From positions 35,273,942 to 35,337,941 of the forward strand of contig OX387188.1 in the NCBI GenBank assembly GCA_947561395.2: DNA of 64,000 nt. The letters are read 5' to 3'. Below, one piece after another: positions 53,093-64,000 of this stretch (position 1 is its first letter; every line of letters begins with the position of its first letter). The notes beneath the pieces are model-generated. The model saw nothing but the letters and a program-made list of their open reading frames with translations. It had not been told where the DNA came from and ran no database searches. The translations under genes and the position numbers were made by a program. This stretch comes from Buxus sempervirens. Taxonomy: Eukaryota; Streptophyta; Magnoliopsida; Buxales; Buxaceae.

Positions 53093-53245
53093 GTAATAAT
53101 TTAGTTCTCATATTAATAGCGGCCATCTATTTATTTAATTAGATATGATCTTCAAATTAATAAGTGATCTTTTTCTTTTTCCTTTTTTTTTTCTAATTTG
53201 ACGATAACTTATGCAATAACTTATGTATACATACATACTAGCTAA

Positions 53246-53470
53246 TCTATACTATATGTAATGAGAAGAGGCCCCTTGGGAATCGTGTCGAACAAGATAC
53301 ACAACTTTCCAAACACAGCCCTTACACTGTTGAAAAGATTTATTAATAAAAGGGTAGAACGGTCAAAACTGCCTCAACTTTTCCAAAAACTAACATCAGT
53401 TTTGCAATTGTTCTCTCCAACATTACATCCATCTGTGTAGAACTCTGGATTTTCCTAATATAATATAAAT
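53246..53470 (+). mobile_element. Helitron fragment, 5' end intact
   Basis: Starts TCTATACTATATGTAATGAG after A and is homologous throughout to the minus-strand Helitron at 17148-17370 (GCCCCTTGGGAA, CCCTTACACTGTTGAAAAG, TTTTGCAATTGTTCTCTCC). The CTAG 3' end is not recognisable. Confidence 0.6.
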
Positions 53471-55800
53471 AAATAATTAATAAGTAAATTAGAGAGAATT
53501 GGAAGTGTAAATAAATTTCAAGAGGAAAAATAGGAATTAAGTATAGGAATCTGAATTATATTAAAAGTGAGAACTTATAAAGTTAATATTTAGGATTTAG
53601 ATTTCAAATTAGGAAGAAAAATAATAAGAAGAATAGAATTTGAAGGATTGTGGAGAAATTCAATGATTAAGTGTGGAAATTAAAGAAAGGGTAGTTTGAT
53701 CATTTTTAATTAGTCAAATCCATGAAAAGAATAAAATAATTAATTATTAAGTTAAGAAACTTAATTAGACCAAATTTTAGTTTAGTTGGATTTAAATAAT
53801 GAATTTAAGGTTTAAAAGAATGAAAAATGACCTAATGGTAATTATGCTTATTTATGAGCCTTAATTTGAGTAATATAGGAGATCTTTAAGTGTTTAGCTA
53901 ATGTTTAAAAATAAGGATGAGAAATAGCACGAAAATTAGTAAATTAAGAGTTTCTAATTCTAAGCGAATTAAGAAATAAGGTTACAAGAGAGAAATAAGG
54001 AAATAGGTGCAAGTGGGAAAGTTGGAAAGTCTCCTAAACCTATTAGAACTTCTAATTAGGAGAGCTTATAAAAGGAAGGCTTTAGGGAAGGTTTTGGGTT
54101 TCCATTCAGTCAATCATAAGGAGAAAAGAAGAGGGAAAATTCGTGCATAGGGTTAGAGAAAATAGAAAGAGAGATAAAGAGAAGAAAAAGGTGTTTCATG
54201 AAGAAGGAGAGTTGCAGAAATCCGACCAGCCATGTTAGAATTGAGATCTAGAAAGATCCAGCTGTTGGATTGGCCTCAAATTTGGAGGTTATGTTCTTGA
54301 TTTGTAGGACTTCAATCTGAAAGGTGGAGATTTGATTTGGAGAAGTCTAAAGTGGTGCAATTAAGCTCAGAAAATCGGTGGATATTCGAGTTTCTTGGGA
54401 GAATAACTTCTTATATTGAGGCAAGTAGCAAACACTTTGAACACTGAGGAAATTGCATGATTTTCGTATGGTTTAGATGTTTTATCATGGTTTGTTTTGA
54501 TTCAGATCTTGGTTTTAAAAGTTGAGAGTTTTATAAGATGGTTTTGCTTTCATACACTTTTAAAAGTGATGATTATAAGAAATTTAATTAAGTAGGAAAT
54601 CTTAGATCAACTTATAATTACTGAGAATAGGTTAGGAATGTCCTAGAAGTAATTTAGAATAAAAATATGATGATAAGAAACAATTTAAAATTATAAAAAT
54701 TATTGTATATTTCGGAAATCAGAAAACCTAGAAATATAGTGAATTTTGGCTGAGCACCCAAGTGGCCGCTCGATAGCAATCGCAGGCGCCTCGCCTGTGT
54801 ATTTTATAAACAGAATAATAGAACCTAGAAGTTCAACGCCTAGGAGAACGCTCGAGCGCGCACCCGAGAAACTAAGTAAAATATCACCCAGAAAAGGGCG
54901 CTTGACAAGCCGCTCGAGCGACCTTTGTCAGATTTTTCAGATTTTCGGATTTTTGGATTTTATGCCAAAATCTTTTTTTAATGATTTTTTTTTGGAATTA
55001 TAAAGTTGTAACACCTGTAATTAGGTTAATTTGAGATGTAAGAAGTGACGGAATTCAATTTGGACAAAAGAATATTAATTTGGAACGATGAATATAAAGA
55101 TGGACTATAAAAAGGTATTATGAAGTAATAATTGGACTTAACCTATTTAGAATTAGTTTTGGTTAATACACCCTATTCCTAAACTTCACTACAGATCTAA
55201 ATTACCCTTTGGATGTACTAAATATCAAAGTTAATAAGTTTTGACACCTTAGGTTCTATGAGAGGAGAATTTTGAAATTATTAAGTAAATGTTTTGAATA
55301 ACAACCAATTAGGAGATGAATCTATGTAAGAATTAATATATTGATTTAGTAGGTTATTTAACACTTAAATATAAGTAACTTAAGAGTGTTCACATTAATA
55401 AATAACTGTTTAGGCAATTAATCAAGGAATTTAGCATATTTTGGTAAGATAACATGGTTTTAAGGTTTGGAAAGGTGTTTTCTATTTAATTTCAGTTTTG
55501 AACAATTTCTTACTTTCAATATTATATTTCTGAATATTTGCATATGGTTTCATCGATAAATGGGCAAAATCATTGTTTTTCCTCCGTGTATCTCGAAGTG
55601 GTTAAAATCCTCTTTCATGTATCTTGGGATGAGATGATTATGGTTGATTGGGAACTTATTCTATTGTTATGGATATCTTACTTTTGAGACAAGTTATTAT
55701 TAAATATATTTTGGTTGTGCGTTGTGTCTAGCAGGCAGTGCTTAGTGTGGATCCATAGTTAGCTAGGAAGTGAAAGGTAATTATTTTTGTAAGTGTAAGC
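53471..55800 (+). mobile_element. Old gypsy-type LTR-like DNA
   Basis: AT-rich DNA with the layout of the LTR at 12721-16496: a TATA-like GCTTATAAAAGGAAGG near 54066, a leader with GAGGGAAAA purine runs, and a GC-rich CTCGAGCG-containing block at 54750-54930 comparable to the GAACGTT block there. No coding domains, no defined ends. Assignment by resemblance only. Confidence 0.35.
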
Positions 55801-55961
55801 ACCCAAATTTTGATCAAACCAAAAAGAAAAAAAAAAGAAGAAAACAAAAAATGTGCTAAAAGACAGCAGAACAGCTCAAAACCTTAAGGAACCAAAAATT
55901 GACCTTTTGACAAGTGCTAATTGGCTACCATACTTCTTCCCAATGATTAGGAAATTCCGAC

Positions 55962-56165
55962 ACGATTCTAATGCAACTGAGTTTGCTCAGATCAGGGTCC
56001 GGATGAAGAAGATATGTGCTGGTCAAACTTAAGGGGGAGCCGAAAGTTGACTTTCAGCTAAACCTTGGATCAGCTGCTTAACCCTATCCCAATGGATAGA
56101 GGGCTCTGATACGATTCTAACGCAACTGAATTTGCCAAAATCGGAGTCCAGATGAAAAAGATATG
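55962..56165. repeat. Direct repeat, about 52 bp, 150 bp apart
   Basis: GATTCTAATGCAACTGAGTT...GTCCGGATGAAGAAGATATG at 55962-56013 is repeated with few changes at 56114-56165. A GCTCTGATACGATTC sequence (near-complement of an initiator-tRNA-Met primer site) overlaps the second copy. Confidence 0.7.
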
Positions 56166-56430
56166 AGCAGTTGAAGTTTCTAGGCATCAATGCCGGAAAC
56201 TGCACACGTGGCAAAGGAACTGCACACGTGACAAGAAACGCAGATAAATATCTCAAGGATCAATCTGTAAATATCAAAAATCTACAAAATATCTCAGGGA
56301 TTGAACTGAAATTGCGCAGGGGGCAATCTGCAGTTATCTCAAGTGTCAAATCGGTCAAATCCGGGGGGCAATCTGCAAATATAAAAAATATTGGCAGAGT
56401 AACCGGAATTGAATTTCGGTTATACACAAA

Positions 56431-57478
56431 CTTTGATACCACTCGATACAGGATCTTACGCTTAACGTTTTGGTTAAACAATAATAACAAAGAAGAAATA
56501 GAAATAAACAGCGGAAATAACTTGTTAAACAGAAATGAAAATTGATTGATTAAACTAAACAGATCAATAGATCTGATCAATTGATACTCTAAAATATCAA
56601 TGAACCGTCTAGATCCAGAATACTTTCTCTGTCATACAGGGAGATGACAGGGTAACCTTTTTCTCCTTAGAGATACTTGGTTCCTTTCTTCTTTTCCGGT
56701 AGTGTCTAGCAGAGGCTGCAGTGCCTACTAGACGACCCTTGTTCTAGATCGGGTTGATTTTAAAGAGTCAAGGCGGCAGAGCCAGCCATGAATTGATCTT
56801 GAAGGATTGATTTGTTTAATTGATTATATCTTGTAAAGAAATTAGAAAACCGGCGGCTGAGCCATCCGTCGTAAGCAGATCTGTGGAACCACAGCCGTAG
56901 CACCAACCACGAGATCTACTTGGCGTGTGTGCTAACAAAGTGTGAGATTTAAAGAAGTAATCTTGATATTTATTGAATCATACGAAAAAGTACATGATAT
57001 TCTTGCAAACTACGATTACACTTGAAGATCTACAAATATACTTGAAAATACATACTATGGAGAACAACTAAGACTTGACGAAAGGTAGAAGGTGAGATTG
57101 ACTTGAATAATTGGTAAAAATTGAAAAGATTGGACTTACAAGGCTAAGGTGATCTTCTGGAACCTTGGTCTTGAAAGTAATTGATCTTGAACTTGAAAAG
57201 ATTGGAGAAGATGGATGAAGATAGAAGATCGAAGGTTGAAGAAAGAAGACGATAGTCGAAGATGATCTGAAATGAGGGAAGGGGTCTCCTTAAATAAGCA
57301 AAGGAGACCCACGGACTTGAAACTAAAATTTGACATCCGAATAGTAAAATGTAACAGTGTCCCGCTACAGTGAACAGTTGTCCCGCTATAGTGAACAGTG
57401 ATCTGCTACAGTGATTGCTACAGTAACTTTGACTTGATAATCTTGCCACTTGTTTTGAAATCTTGCCACTTGTTAATT
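56431..57478 (-). promoter_or_regulatory. Pararetrovirus intergenic region: promoter, poly(A) signal, primer site
   Basis: Follows the second viral ORF on the minus strand. In viral order: TATTTAAG (57296-57289), AATAAA (56974-56969), and TGGTATCAAAG (56441-56431), a near match to the initiator-tRNA-Met primer site. This TATA - AATAAA - PBS order is that of caulimovirid intergenic regions. Individual sites are short, so only the order carries weight. Confidence 0.5.
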
Positions 57479-58972
57479 TTAATCATTGAGATGAACAATG
57501 AAATCTTCCGGATCATCTGGATCATAGTCACCAACTGATTCTTCTGATTTTTGTTCAACTTCTTGAGTTTGAGAATCAACCGCCAGGAGGGCTTCTTGAA
57601 GGAATTTCTTGTATTGTTCTTTAGTCATTGCTCCTGCAAGACCTGCTTGAACTTGAGACTTGGTCATAAGAAATTGATCTTGTTCTGGTTTCTTGATTTT
57701 CTTCTGCTGTTGCTGTAAAGTTCTTTCTTGTCCGAGTAACCATTGCTTGATATGAGGAACCAATGTGTGGGTGATTTCAAATTTATCCCACCATTTGGTT
57801 CTGAATTGTCTTGCTAATATTGGAAAGGGGCCTGCATCTTCAATGGTATAGTCCCAACTGACGATCCAGGCAAGTTTGAAATGAAAAAAGAAATGGAAAA
57901 GACATGGGAAATGGTTAAGATGGGGTCTGGTATTCTTGTAAAGTTTGGCAAATAAGGAGAAACCTGGCATGCTTTCTTCTGGAAGATTGTCTGGAATAAG
58001 GCCAAAATGAGCCCACCATTGGAGGAACCAGGCTGGGATTGTTTCAACAAATTGATGCTTGAAAAATATGAGCCATGAGTGACTCGTGGGTCTTAGGTAA
58101 AATGTATTGTACCAGGCAGTGGTATAGTCAAAATAATTGTAAAATTGAGGCTCAAATGGTTGGGAGAATCTTCTGGCTGCGAGAGGATGATTGCCCCAGG
58201 AAGATAGATTGTGCACTTGGAGGATTTGACATGTGGAATGGGTTACATAAGGCTCGGGTCCAGAGCCTGGATAGTGTTTGATTAAAACAGATTTTGAATC
58301 AACTAAAATAAATTCATAAAACTTTTGAGTCTTGTTTGTAAAACCACATGGAAATTCTTGTTCATTTGAAAAATTGTGATTGTGAAAATAGTTTTGAGCA
58401 CACTGATCTGGATCAGGGTGATAAAATTCTTCTTCGATTGTAAGGACTTGTAAAAGACTTCTTGGTTTTATCAAATAATTTGATTGGTTTGCAGAAAACG
58501 ATTTTGCAGAAATTAAAGGTGCGGGACCAGGTTTGGTCGCCACAATTTGACTTGATGCAGAGGGTCTTGCCAATTGTTTGCCTTTGTTTTTCTTGACGAC
58601 TTCCCTGAATGGTTGAGAATTCAAATCTAATTCTTTGGTTTGTTCTAATTGAAGTAATTGAATTCTCAGATCTTCTTCATCTTGTTTTTCTGCATCAGCA
58701 GCCCATGTTTTTGCTTGAAAGGGTGAGACCCTTTGGGTAGATTTATTGGTTTTTGAACTTGTATTGGAAGAAGGTTGGGCTTGGATAAAACCAGCTAACC
58801 TTTGGGCTGGACTAGTCGATTGGGATGCATTTGGATCTTGAGCAAATTGGGCATATGATTGAGGTGTGGTATATTGGGGTTTTGATGCCATGGATTGTTG
58901 GGCTTGTCTTGCTTGTTGGGCTCTGGTGACTGGATTGAGCTTAGGAGGGATGGTTTGAAGTTTCCTTGGCAT
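57479..58972 (-). CDS. Endogenous caulimovirid ORF2, 497 aa, function unknown
   Basis: Uninterrupted frame from the ATG at 58972 (MPRKLQTIPPKL) to TGA/TAA at 57479. It begins inside the last 32 nt of the RNase H frame, in another frame, as compact viral genomes do. Residues 1-130 are Gln/Ser/Ala-rich and probably disordered; about 150-420 are rich in W, F, Y and H (for example 'SWLIFFKHQFVETIPAWFLQWW'), suggesting a folded core; the C-terminus is Gln-rich, then acidic. I recognise no motif of known function. A second ORF of unknown role downstream of the polyprotein is the layout described for florendoviruses. It is as intact as the RT frame. Confidence 0.75.
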   Translation of the reverse strand: MPRKLQTIPPKLNPVTRAQQARQAQQSMASKPQYTTPQSYAQFAQDPNASQSTSPAQRLAGFIQAQPSSNTSSKTNKSTQRVSPFQAKTWAADAEKQDEEDLRIQLLQLEQTKELDLNSQPFREVVKKNKGKQLARPSASSQIVATKPGPAPLISAKSFSANQSNYLIKPRSLLQVLTIEEEFYHPDPDQCAQNYFHNHNFSNEQEFPCGFTNKTQKFYEFILVDSKSVLIKHYPGSGPEPYVTHSTCQILQVHNLSSWGNHPLAARRFSQPFEPQFYNYFDYTTAWYNTFYLRPTSHSWLIFFKHQFVETIPAWFLQWWAHFGLIPDNLPEESMPGFSLFAKLYKNTRPHLNHFPCLFHFFFHFKLAWIVSWDYTIEDAGPFPILARQFRTKWWDKFEITHTLVPHIKQWLLGQERTLQQQQKKIKKPEQDQFLMTKSQVQAGLAGAMTKEQYKKFLQEALLAVDSQTQEVEQKSEESVGDYDPDDPEDFIVHLND

Positions 58973-61673
58973 CTTGGCCCTGGAGGAATTCACGGGTTAA
59001 GAAGTCAGGAAGAGAATTATGTTCTCCTTTAATAAACTCAATATCGAAATCAAATATACTAAGTATAGCTTGCCATCTGGCAAAAATTTGTTTTGAAGCT
59101 AAATTCTTGACATCCTTTTGTAAAACACTTTTTGCTGCTTTACAATCAACTCTCAAAAGAAATTTTTGATTGAGTAAATCCGATTGAAATTTTGAAATAC
59201 ATAAAACCATTGATAAAATCTCTTTTTTGATTGTAGAATAGTTGGATTGAGTTGGATTCCAAGTTCCACTTGTAAATTTAACTAATTGTTCCTTTTTGTC
59301 TATTTTTTGTTTGAGAATACCTCCGTATCCTATATCTGATGCATCTGTTTCAACTATCTTGAAAGCATCAGGATTGGGTAAAGTTAAACATGGCAAGTGT
59401 TTAACTTGTTTCTTGATTTTTTGAACAATTGCAATATGCTCCGGAGTCCATGGACCGGGAGTCCTTTTGAGTCTTTTTCTGAGCAATTGAACTTCTTGAC
59501 TTAAATTTGGAAAGAAATCTGTTACATAATTCAGACTTCCTAAGAATCTTTGTAACTGTTTCTTATCTTTGATTTCATCAGGAAATTTATCTCCAAATGA
59601 GAGTGATCTCTCAATGGGACGAATGGTTCCTTGATAAATAATATGACCTAAAAATTTTATTTTTGTTTGGAATAAAACAATTTTGGGTTTGGAGATTACC
59701 AGTCCATTTTGTTTTATTATATTGTAGAATTGATTTAAATGTTTCCAATGTTGTGATATTGATGAAGAAAAGACTAAAACATCATCAATATAAACAATTG
59801 TAAATTTGTCATATGGATTGAATATTTCATTCATAATTTTTTGAAATTCTGAAGGAGCATTCTTAAGACCGAATGGCATTACATTCCATTCGTAATGTCC
59901 AAATGGAACTGTAAATGCTGTTTTGTATCGATCTTGTTCTGCTATCTGGATCTGCCAAAATCCAGACTTCATATCGAATTTCGAAAAAACTCTAGCATTA
60001 TGTAATCTTTGGATTAAGTCTTGTTTATTAGGAATTGGATACCTTATCCATTGTAAGGCATCGTTTAACGGTTTATAATTGATTACTAATCTTGGAGTTC
60101 CTCTTTCAATTTCTGAGTTCTTGTTAACATAGAACGCAGAACAACTCCAAGGGGATTTACTTGGCCTAATAATGTTTTTCTTAAGTAAATCATTGATTTC
60201 TTGTTTAAAAAATTGAAGTAACTCTTGAGACATTTGGATTGGTCTAGCTTTAGTTGGAATTTTATTTTCTTGAAAATCTGGGATACATGGTAAAGAGACT
60301 GTATGTTTCTTCCTATGCCAGAAGGCATTTGGAATATCAGAACATACTTCCCTTTCAAGTTTTTTCTTAAAGTTATCTATTTGTTGAATTAAACTTGGAT
60401 TATTAAGTTGCTGTTCAATATTTTTGTTTTCTATTTCTTCTTTAAGAAACATTATTTGTTTCTCTTTTCTTTGAACTAAATTGGCTTCTGGAGATATTGA
60501 TAATTGTTTTAAAATATCTATTTCTCTTGTTATTTGCCTAGTGATAAAACGGAAATTAATTGTTCTATCTTCACATATTGTTTCTAAGCCATCATTTGTG
60601 ACAGTGAATGGCTGGATTAATGCTAAGAATGGAGTACCTAAAATGACTTGTTTGCTAAGATCACTAATTAAAATGAATGGGGTCTTGAAGCAGACATTGT
60701 CATTGCATATGTGTACGTTTGATAGTTTATAATTGATTTTCATTCCTGCTCCATTTGCTGTATGGAGTCTTTCCTTGGTTTTCTCAAAGTATTTGGATGG
60801 TATAATACCTTCCTGAATACAATTGAGATCAGCTCCACTATCAACTAAGGCAATTATATCTAATTTGAATTCGTTATTGACGCCTAGATTGATTCTAATT
60901 AACCATTTTCTAAAATTGATTTGTGAAATTAAATCTATAAATCTTTCTGGTTCATCTACATCTTCTGTTTCCTGAGAGGTAGATGCTCCATCATTCCTAT
61001 TTTCATGAATTGTTTTCATTTGATTGAAAGTAAGTTGGTTTTGAATATTTACTTGTGCTTGTAAATTGTTTGTGATTGATTTTAATTCTTTTAGTTCTAG
61101 TTTAATCTGATTGATTTCATGTTTCAAATCTTGGACTGATATTTCTTCTTTTGATTCCTTTTTGAATCTGCCAACGATTTCTTTGAAATTGTATGGATTT
61201 CTTGTTTTATCAGCTATTTGTTTTTCTAAATTATTTTTGTCAGGTTTATTGAGTGACTGTTTAAGTTTTTGTAGAATTAATTTTTTCTCTTCAGGATTTT
61301 GTATTTCATCAACTAAATCTAATAATATGTTTTGCTCTTTGGTCAATACAAAAAGACTTGGTTTATTGCAACATTTTCCTACACATGGTTTTGGTTTTTC
61401 ACATTCAGATTCTGATTCAGAACTTGATTCTTCATCAGATTCTGAATTGTAATCATCATCTTGAATATGATTAATTTGTTCTTCACTTGATGTTTCGTAA
61501 TCAGTATCTGATTGTTTATCAGATTCTGAATTGATTAAAAGAATTTTTTGTAATTGTTCTTTTAATTCATTAGATAAATCTAATTCATTAATTTTTTGTT
61601 TTACTCTACATCTGTTTGCGAAATGTCCTACTTTTCCACATTTGTAGCAAGTTTTATCTTTACTAAATTTTTT
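58941..61673 (-). pseudogene. Endogenous caulimovirid zinc knuckle, protease, RT and RNase H
   Basis: One open frame of 911 codons on the minus strand lacking its own start. In order: a CCHC knuckle CYKCGKVGHFANRC (61649-61608), a Ser/Glu/Asp-rich linker, a pepsin-like protease (LVDSGADLNCI, about 60833), reverse transcriptase with FDMKSGFWQI, PFGLKNAP and YIDDVLVFSS (about 59785), and RNase H with TDAS, KKEI, RVDC and LPDFLTRE supplying the D-E-D-D set. All catalytic residues are kept. The frame is offset from the capsid frame by one base at an A-run (61668-61673). Caulimovirid rather than LTR retroelement: no integrase follows RNase H and a second ORF does. Listed as pseudogene because the upstream polyprotein is broken. 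Confidence 0.88.
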
Positions 61674-62851
61674 CTAAATGTTTTTGAAGGTTTTCTTGAT
61701 GAACTTGGCTTATCTTTTTCATCATCCTTGATTTCTTTCTTGTGATATTTATTGTATTTCCTAAACTTAGATTTGTGTGGTTTTGACTTGTATGTTTTGT
61801 GTGACTTGTAGCTTTTTCTTGATTTTGTTGAAGGTGTTTGAATTTTTTCGAAACCAAATTGTTCACAAAAACTGCCTAATTCTTTTCTTGTTGTTAGACT
61901 ATCTTTCTTGAGTTTGTTCTTTAATTGAATTTCAGTACAAATTGCTAAGGCTTTAGAATTGATTGTGGAGATTAAATCTCCGTAAGTTAATCTATCATAT
62001 GGGATTGAACCTTTAAATTGTTCAGTTAATTTGGACTTGATTTTTGCAGACAGAGCCTGTGGCAATCCGGATAAGAACTTCTCTTTCCAGAAAGCTTGGC
62101 TGCAGTCTTCTCTAAGAAGGACTTTGGACAAAAACATATCTTTGTACCATTTGAAATCTTGTAATTTCCTACATCTGAGATTTAATAAAATTTCAGAAGA
62201 ATTGTCTTTTAACTTGGAAGGATCTCCAATGTACATTTTCATAATTGTATAAATTAAAGTTTCTACTGGATTGGGAATTTCTTGATCATCTTCAGTTTTA
62301 ATTGGTTCAAAATTTTCATCTATCTTGACAGAATTTAAAATATTGGCTCTTTCAATATCAGCGAGATAATTATCCCACCAATGTTTTAATTGACCTGTAA
62401 ACCCAGCTATCAAAGCTTGGGCTATTGCTTGTTCAGACACATTTTCTTGTTTGATTTTGTAAGCAGTGCTTACCATTGTCATGTGTTGGAGTGTTTCGAT
62501 GATCAAATGCTCAGATTTGCCATCTATGTTCCATTCATAGATTGTATTGGGATGAAATGAGGCTTGAGTGAATTGATTCTTCTCTTCTAATTGCATGTCT
62601 GGAAAACTAGGTCTAGGGTAGTAATTCCTAGTGTTTTTCCAATTCATTTTATTGATTTCTAAATCATTTGGTCTTTCTATTGTACCAATTTGTCTTTGTT
62701 GACTACTTGATCCTGGCCTTATCCTAAGAGGAGTTTGTGGTACAGGAACTTCTTGTGTTTCTGGAACTTCTTGTGTTTCTGGAACTATTGTATTGTCATA
62801 TAAGAGATCTCTAAGTCTCTTATCAATTTCTTGATCAAATTCTCTAATTTC
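61628..62851 (-). pseudogene. Endogenous caulimovirid capsid-protein region
   Basis: Continues the polyprotein frame on the minus strand; a methionine at 62647 gives MNWKNTRNYYPRPSFPDM. The core includes 'IAQALIAGFTGQLKHWWDNY', 'LLNLRCRKLQDFKWYKDMF' and 'FWKEKFLSGLPQALSAKI', the capsid/Gag-like fold signature of caulimovirids. A Lys/Ser/His-rich basic tail follows. The frame closes at 61628 because of a one-base shift just before the zinc knuckle, which normally ends the capsid domain. Confidence 0.8.
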
Positions 62852-64000
62852 TCATTGTCTGTTTAATTCCTTTGGAATTTCTATTGGTTTAAAAATTGGA
62901 GTATTTTTTGAAGACGAAGGAATTGTAACATCTTGTTTTTGAATAATCGTTTCTATCCTATCGACTTGATTTCCTATTGTATATAAACATTTGTTTGTAA
63001 AATTATTTTGTTCAATAATCTTGTTTATACCTTTGTTCGTAGCTTGGGCATCTTTATTGTTATCTTTAATCTTGTAAGGAGCAGCTATGATTTCTGTTTG
63101 TTTATTATTAAACTTAATCTGATCTTGTGGAGGATGTACAGAGGCTATGGATTTATCTTCTGTATTCTTCCAAATTGTTATTGGTTTGTCTAAGACTGTG
63201 AGATCAGTTTCAAACCAATCAAAGAAATATACGTTTTCTTGAATTAATTCTAAAAATTTATAATATTTTGATTGAATATGGTTTCTTATAATTTTGTCAT
63301 AATTTTTGAAGAATTGTTCTCTTTTTGTTTTGTTGTTTGAAGAATAAAAATCTTTTCTAAGATATTCTTTGTTTATTGTAAATTGTTTTTCTATCATTTC
63401 GCAACTAGGATGTGTTTGTGGATCTTGCATTTGAGAATAAGTTGGGGACAGATTTTGGTCTTCAGACTCTTTGTCTGTTTCTTCTGGTTCATTGGTTTTG
63501 TATGTTGGTTTAACTATGTTTGCTTGTGTCTTGATTCCTGATAAATTAATTGTAGAAGGAATTGAAGAGCATGATTTTCTTGGACTAGTATAGGATGGAA
63601 CCCTACGACTTGATTGTCCTACTTCAAAGTTGGGATTTGTAAAGATTGGAATTCTGCTATCTAGATTGCTTCGGCTAGACTGACCTAGATCTGGATTTCT
63701 AAAACTTAATTTGGAAAATCTTATTTCTACACTACCATCATCATGTTGAACTATATTATCTAAATGACTATTTTCTCTTTTGGGAGGAGTAACAGCTGAT
63801 TGAAAATTCCATTCCCTGGGGAAGCTAACTTCATTCCACCTAATTGTTCTTGGAACTATAACATTTGAATCACAAGAATTGCTTTGAAGGAGAAGAGTTT
63901 CTCCTTTTGGGCTTGCAATCTTGACTAAAGGATTTGCCATTGTAGTCATGGCCTTGTAATGAATCCTATATATGATTGCAAATGGGAGTGATCCCGGAAG
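62852..64000 (-). pseudogene. Endogenous caulimovirid polyprotein, segment after the movement protein
   Basis: Open on the minus strand from the window edge to an in-frame TGA at 62852-62854. The edge sequence 'HYKAMTTMANPLVKIA' resembles the C-terminal end of caulimovirid movement proteins, so the movement protein itself lies beyond 64000. Next come 'RTIRWNEVSFPREWNFQSA' and 'VEIRFSKLSFRNP', short motifs found between movement and capsid domains, then a disordered stretch and a region rich in Lys/Asn/Phe. Reading continues in the same frame after the TGA into the capsid region. The TGA is consistent with CGA to TGA, a methylation-type C-to-T change. Confidence 0.75.

Noticed and set aside
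58941..61673. Ty3/gypsy retrotransposon instead of a virus
   Set aside because: No integrase, a second ORF follows, capsid and movement-protein-edge motifs match caulimovirids, and TATA, AATAAA and PBS lie in one intergenic region without LTRs.

Overview
This is nuclear DNA from a flowering plant. The evidence is GT-AG introns, a plant nuclear poly(A) polymerase with a long C-terminal tail, an RHA2-type RING-H2 ligase, a DUF599 membrane protein, a miR156/157 precursor cluster, 5S-bearing Cassandra-type LTRs, TC...CTAG Helitrons and an integrated caulimovirid. The species cannot be fixed. Long TE-filled introns, AT-rich spacers and many retroelement families suit a non-grass angiosperm with a medium or large genome.

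Layout. 1-8043: 3' half of a 2-oxoglutarate/Fe(II) oxygenase gene (four exons, 5341-8043), preceded by at least 5.3 kb of intron-like DNA full of LINE-1 remnants. 9.0-20.1 kb: gene-free transposon nest with two Cassandra LTRs in opposite orientation, a Ty3/gypsy remnant whose 3.8-kb LTR holds two minisatellites, a Mutator-type MITE with a 9-bp target duplication, and a pile of related Helitrons. 20.2-29.7 kb: a complete 12-exon poly(A) polymerase gene (771 aa). 30.8-34.0 kb: a very small LTR element (77-bp LTRs) whose 3' LTR is split by a 2.5-kb LTR element, both with exact target duplications. 35.6-42.4 kb: MITE-rich spacer around an intronless RHA2-like gene. 42.7-45.1 kb: a small proline-rich gene and a DUF599 gene, divergently transcribed. 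45.2-46.7 kb: Ty1/copia remnant. 49.2-50.1 kb: minus-strand tandem array of four MIR156/157 hairpins, two of them giving the canonical miR157 sequence. 50.4-55.8 kb: long-TIR element, copia LTR and old gypsy LTR. 56.0-64.0 kb: minus-strand endogenous pararetrovirus (florendovirus-like) with capsid, zinc knuckle, protease, reverse transcriptase, RNase H and a second ORF, with only two breaks visible. It runs off the right edge.

The host genes do not form one pathway. The oxygenase, poly(A) polymerase, RING ligase, DUF599 protein and miR157 cluster are separately promoted neighbours. What links the window is its transposon archive: nested insertions with readable target duplications give a relative order of events, and the pararetrovirus is well enough preserved to look fairly young. 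I found no convincing tRNA or functional rRNA gene and no CRISPR.
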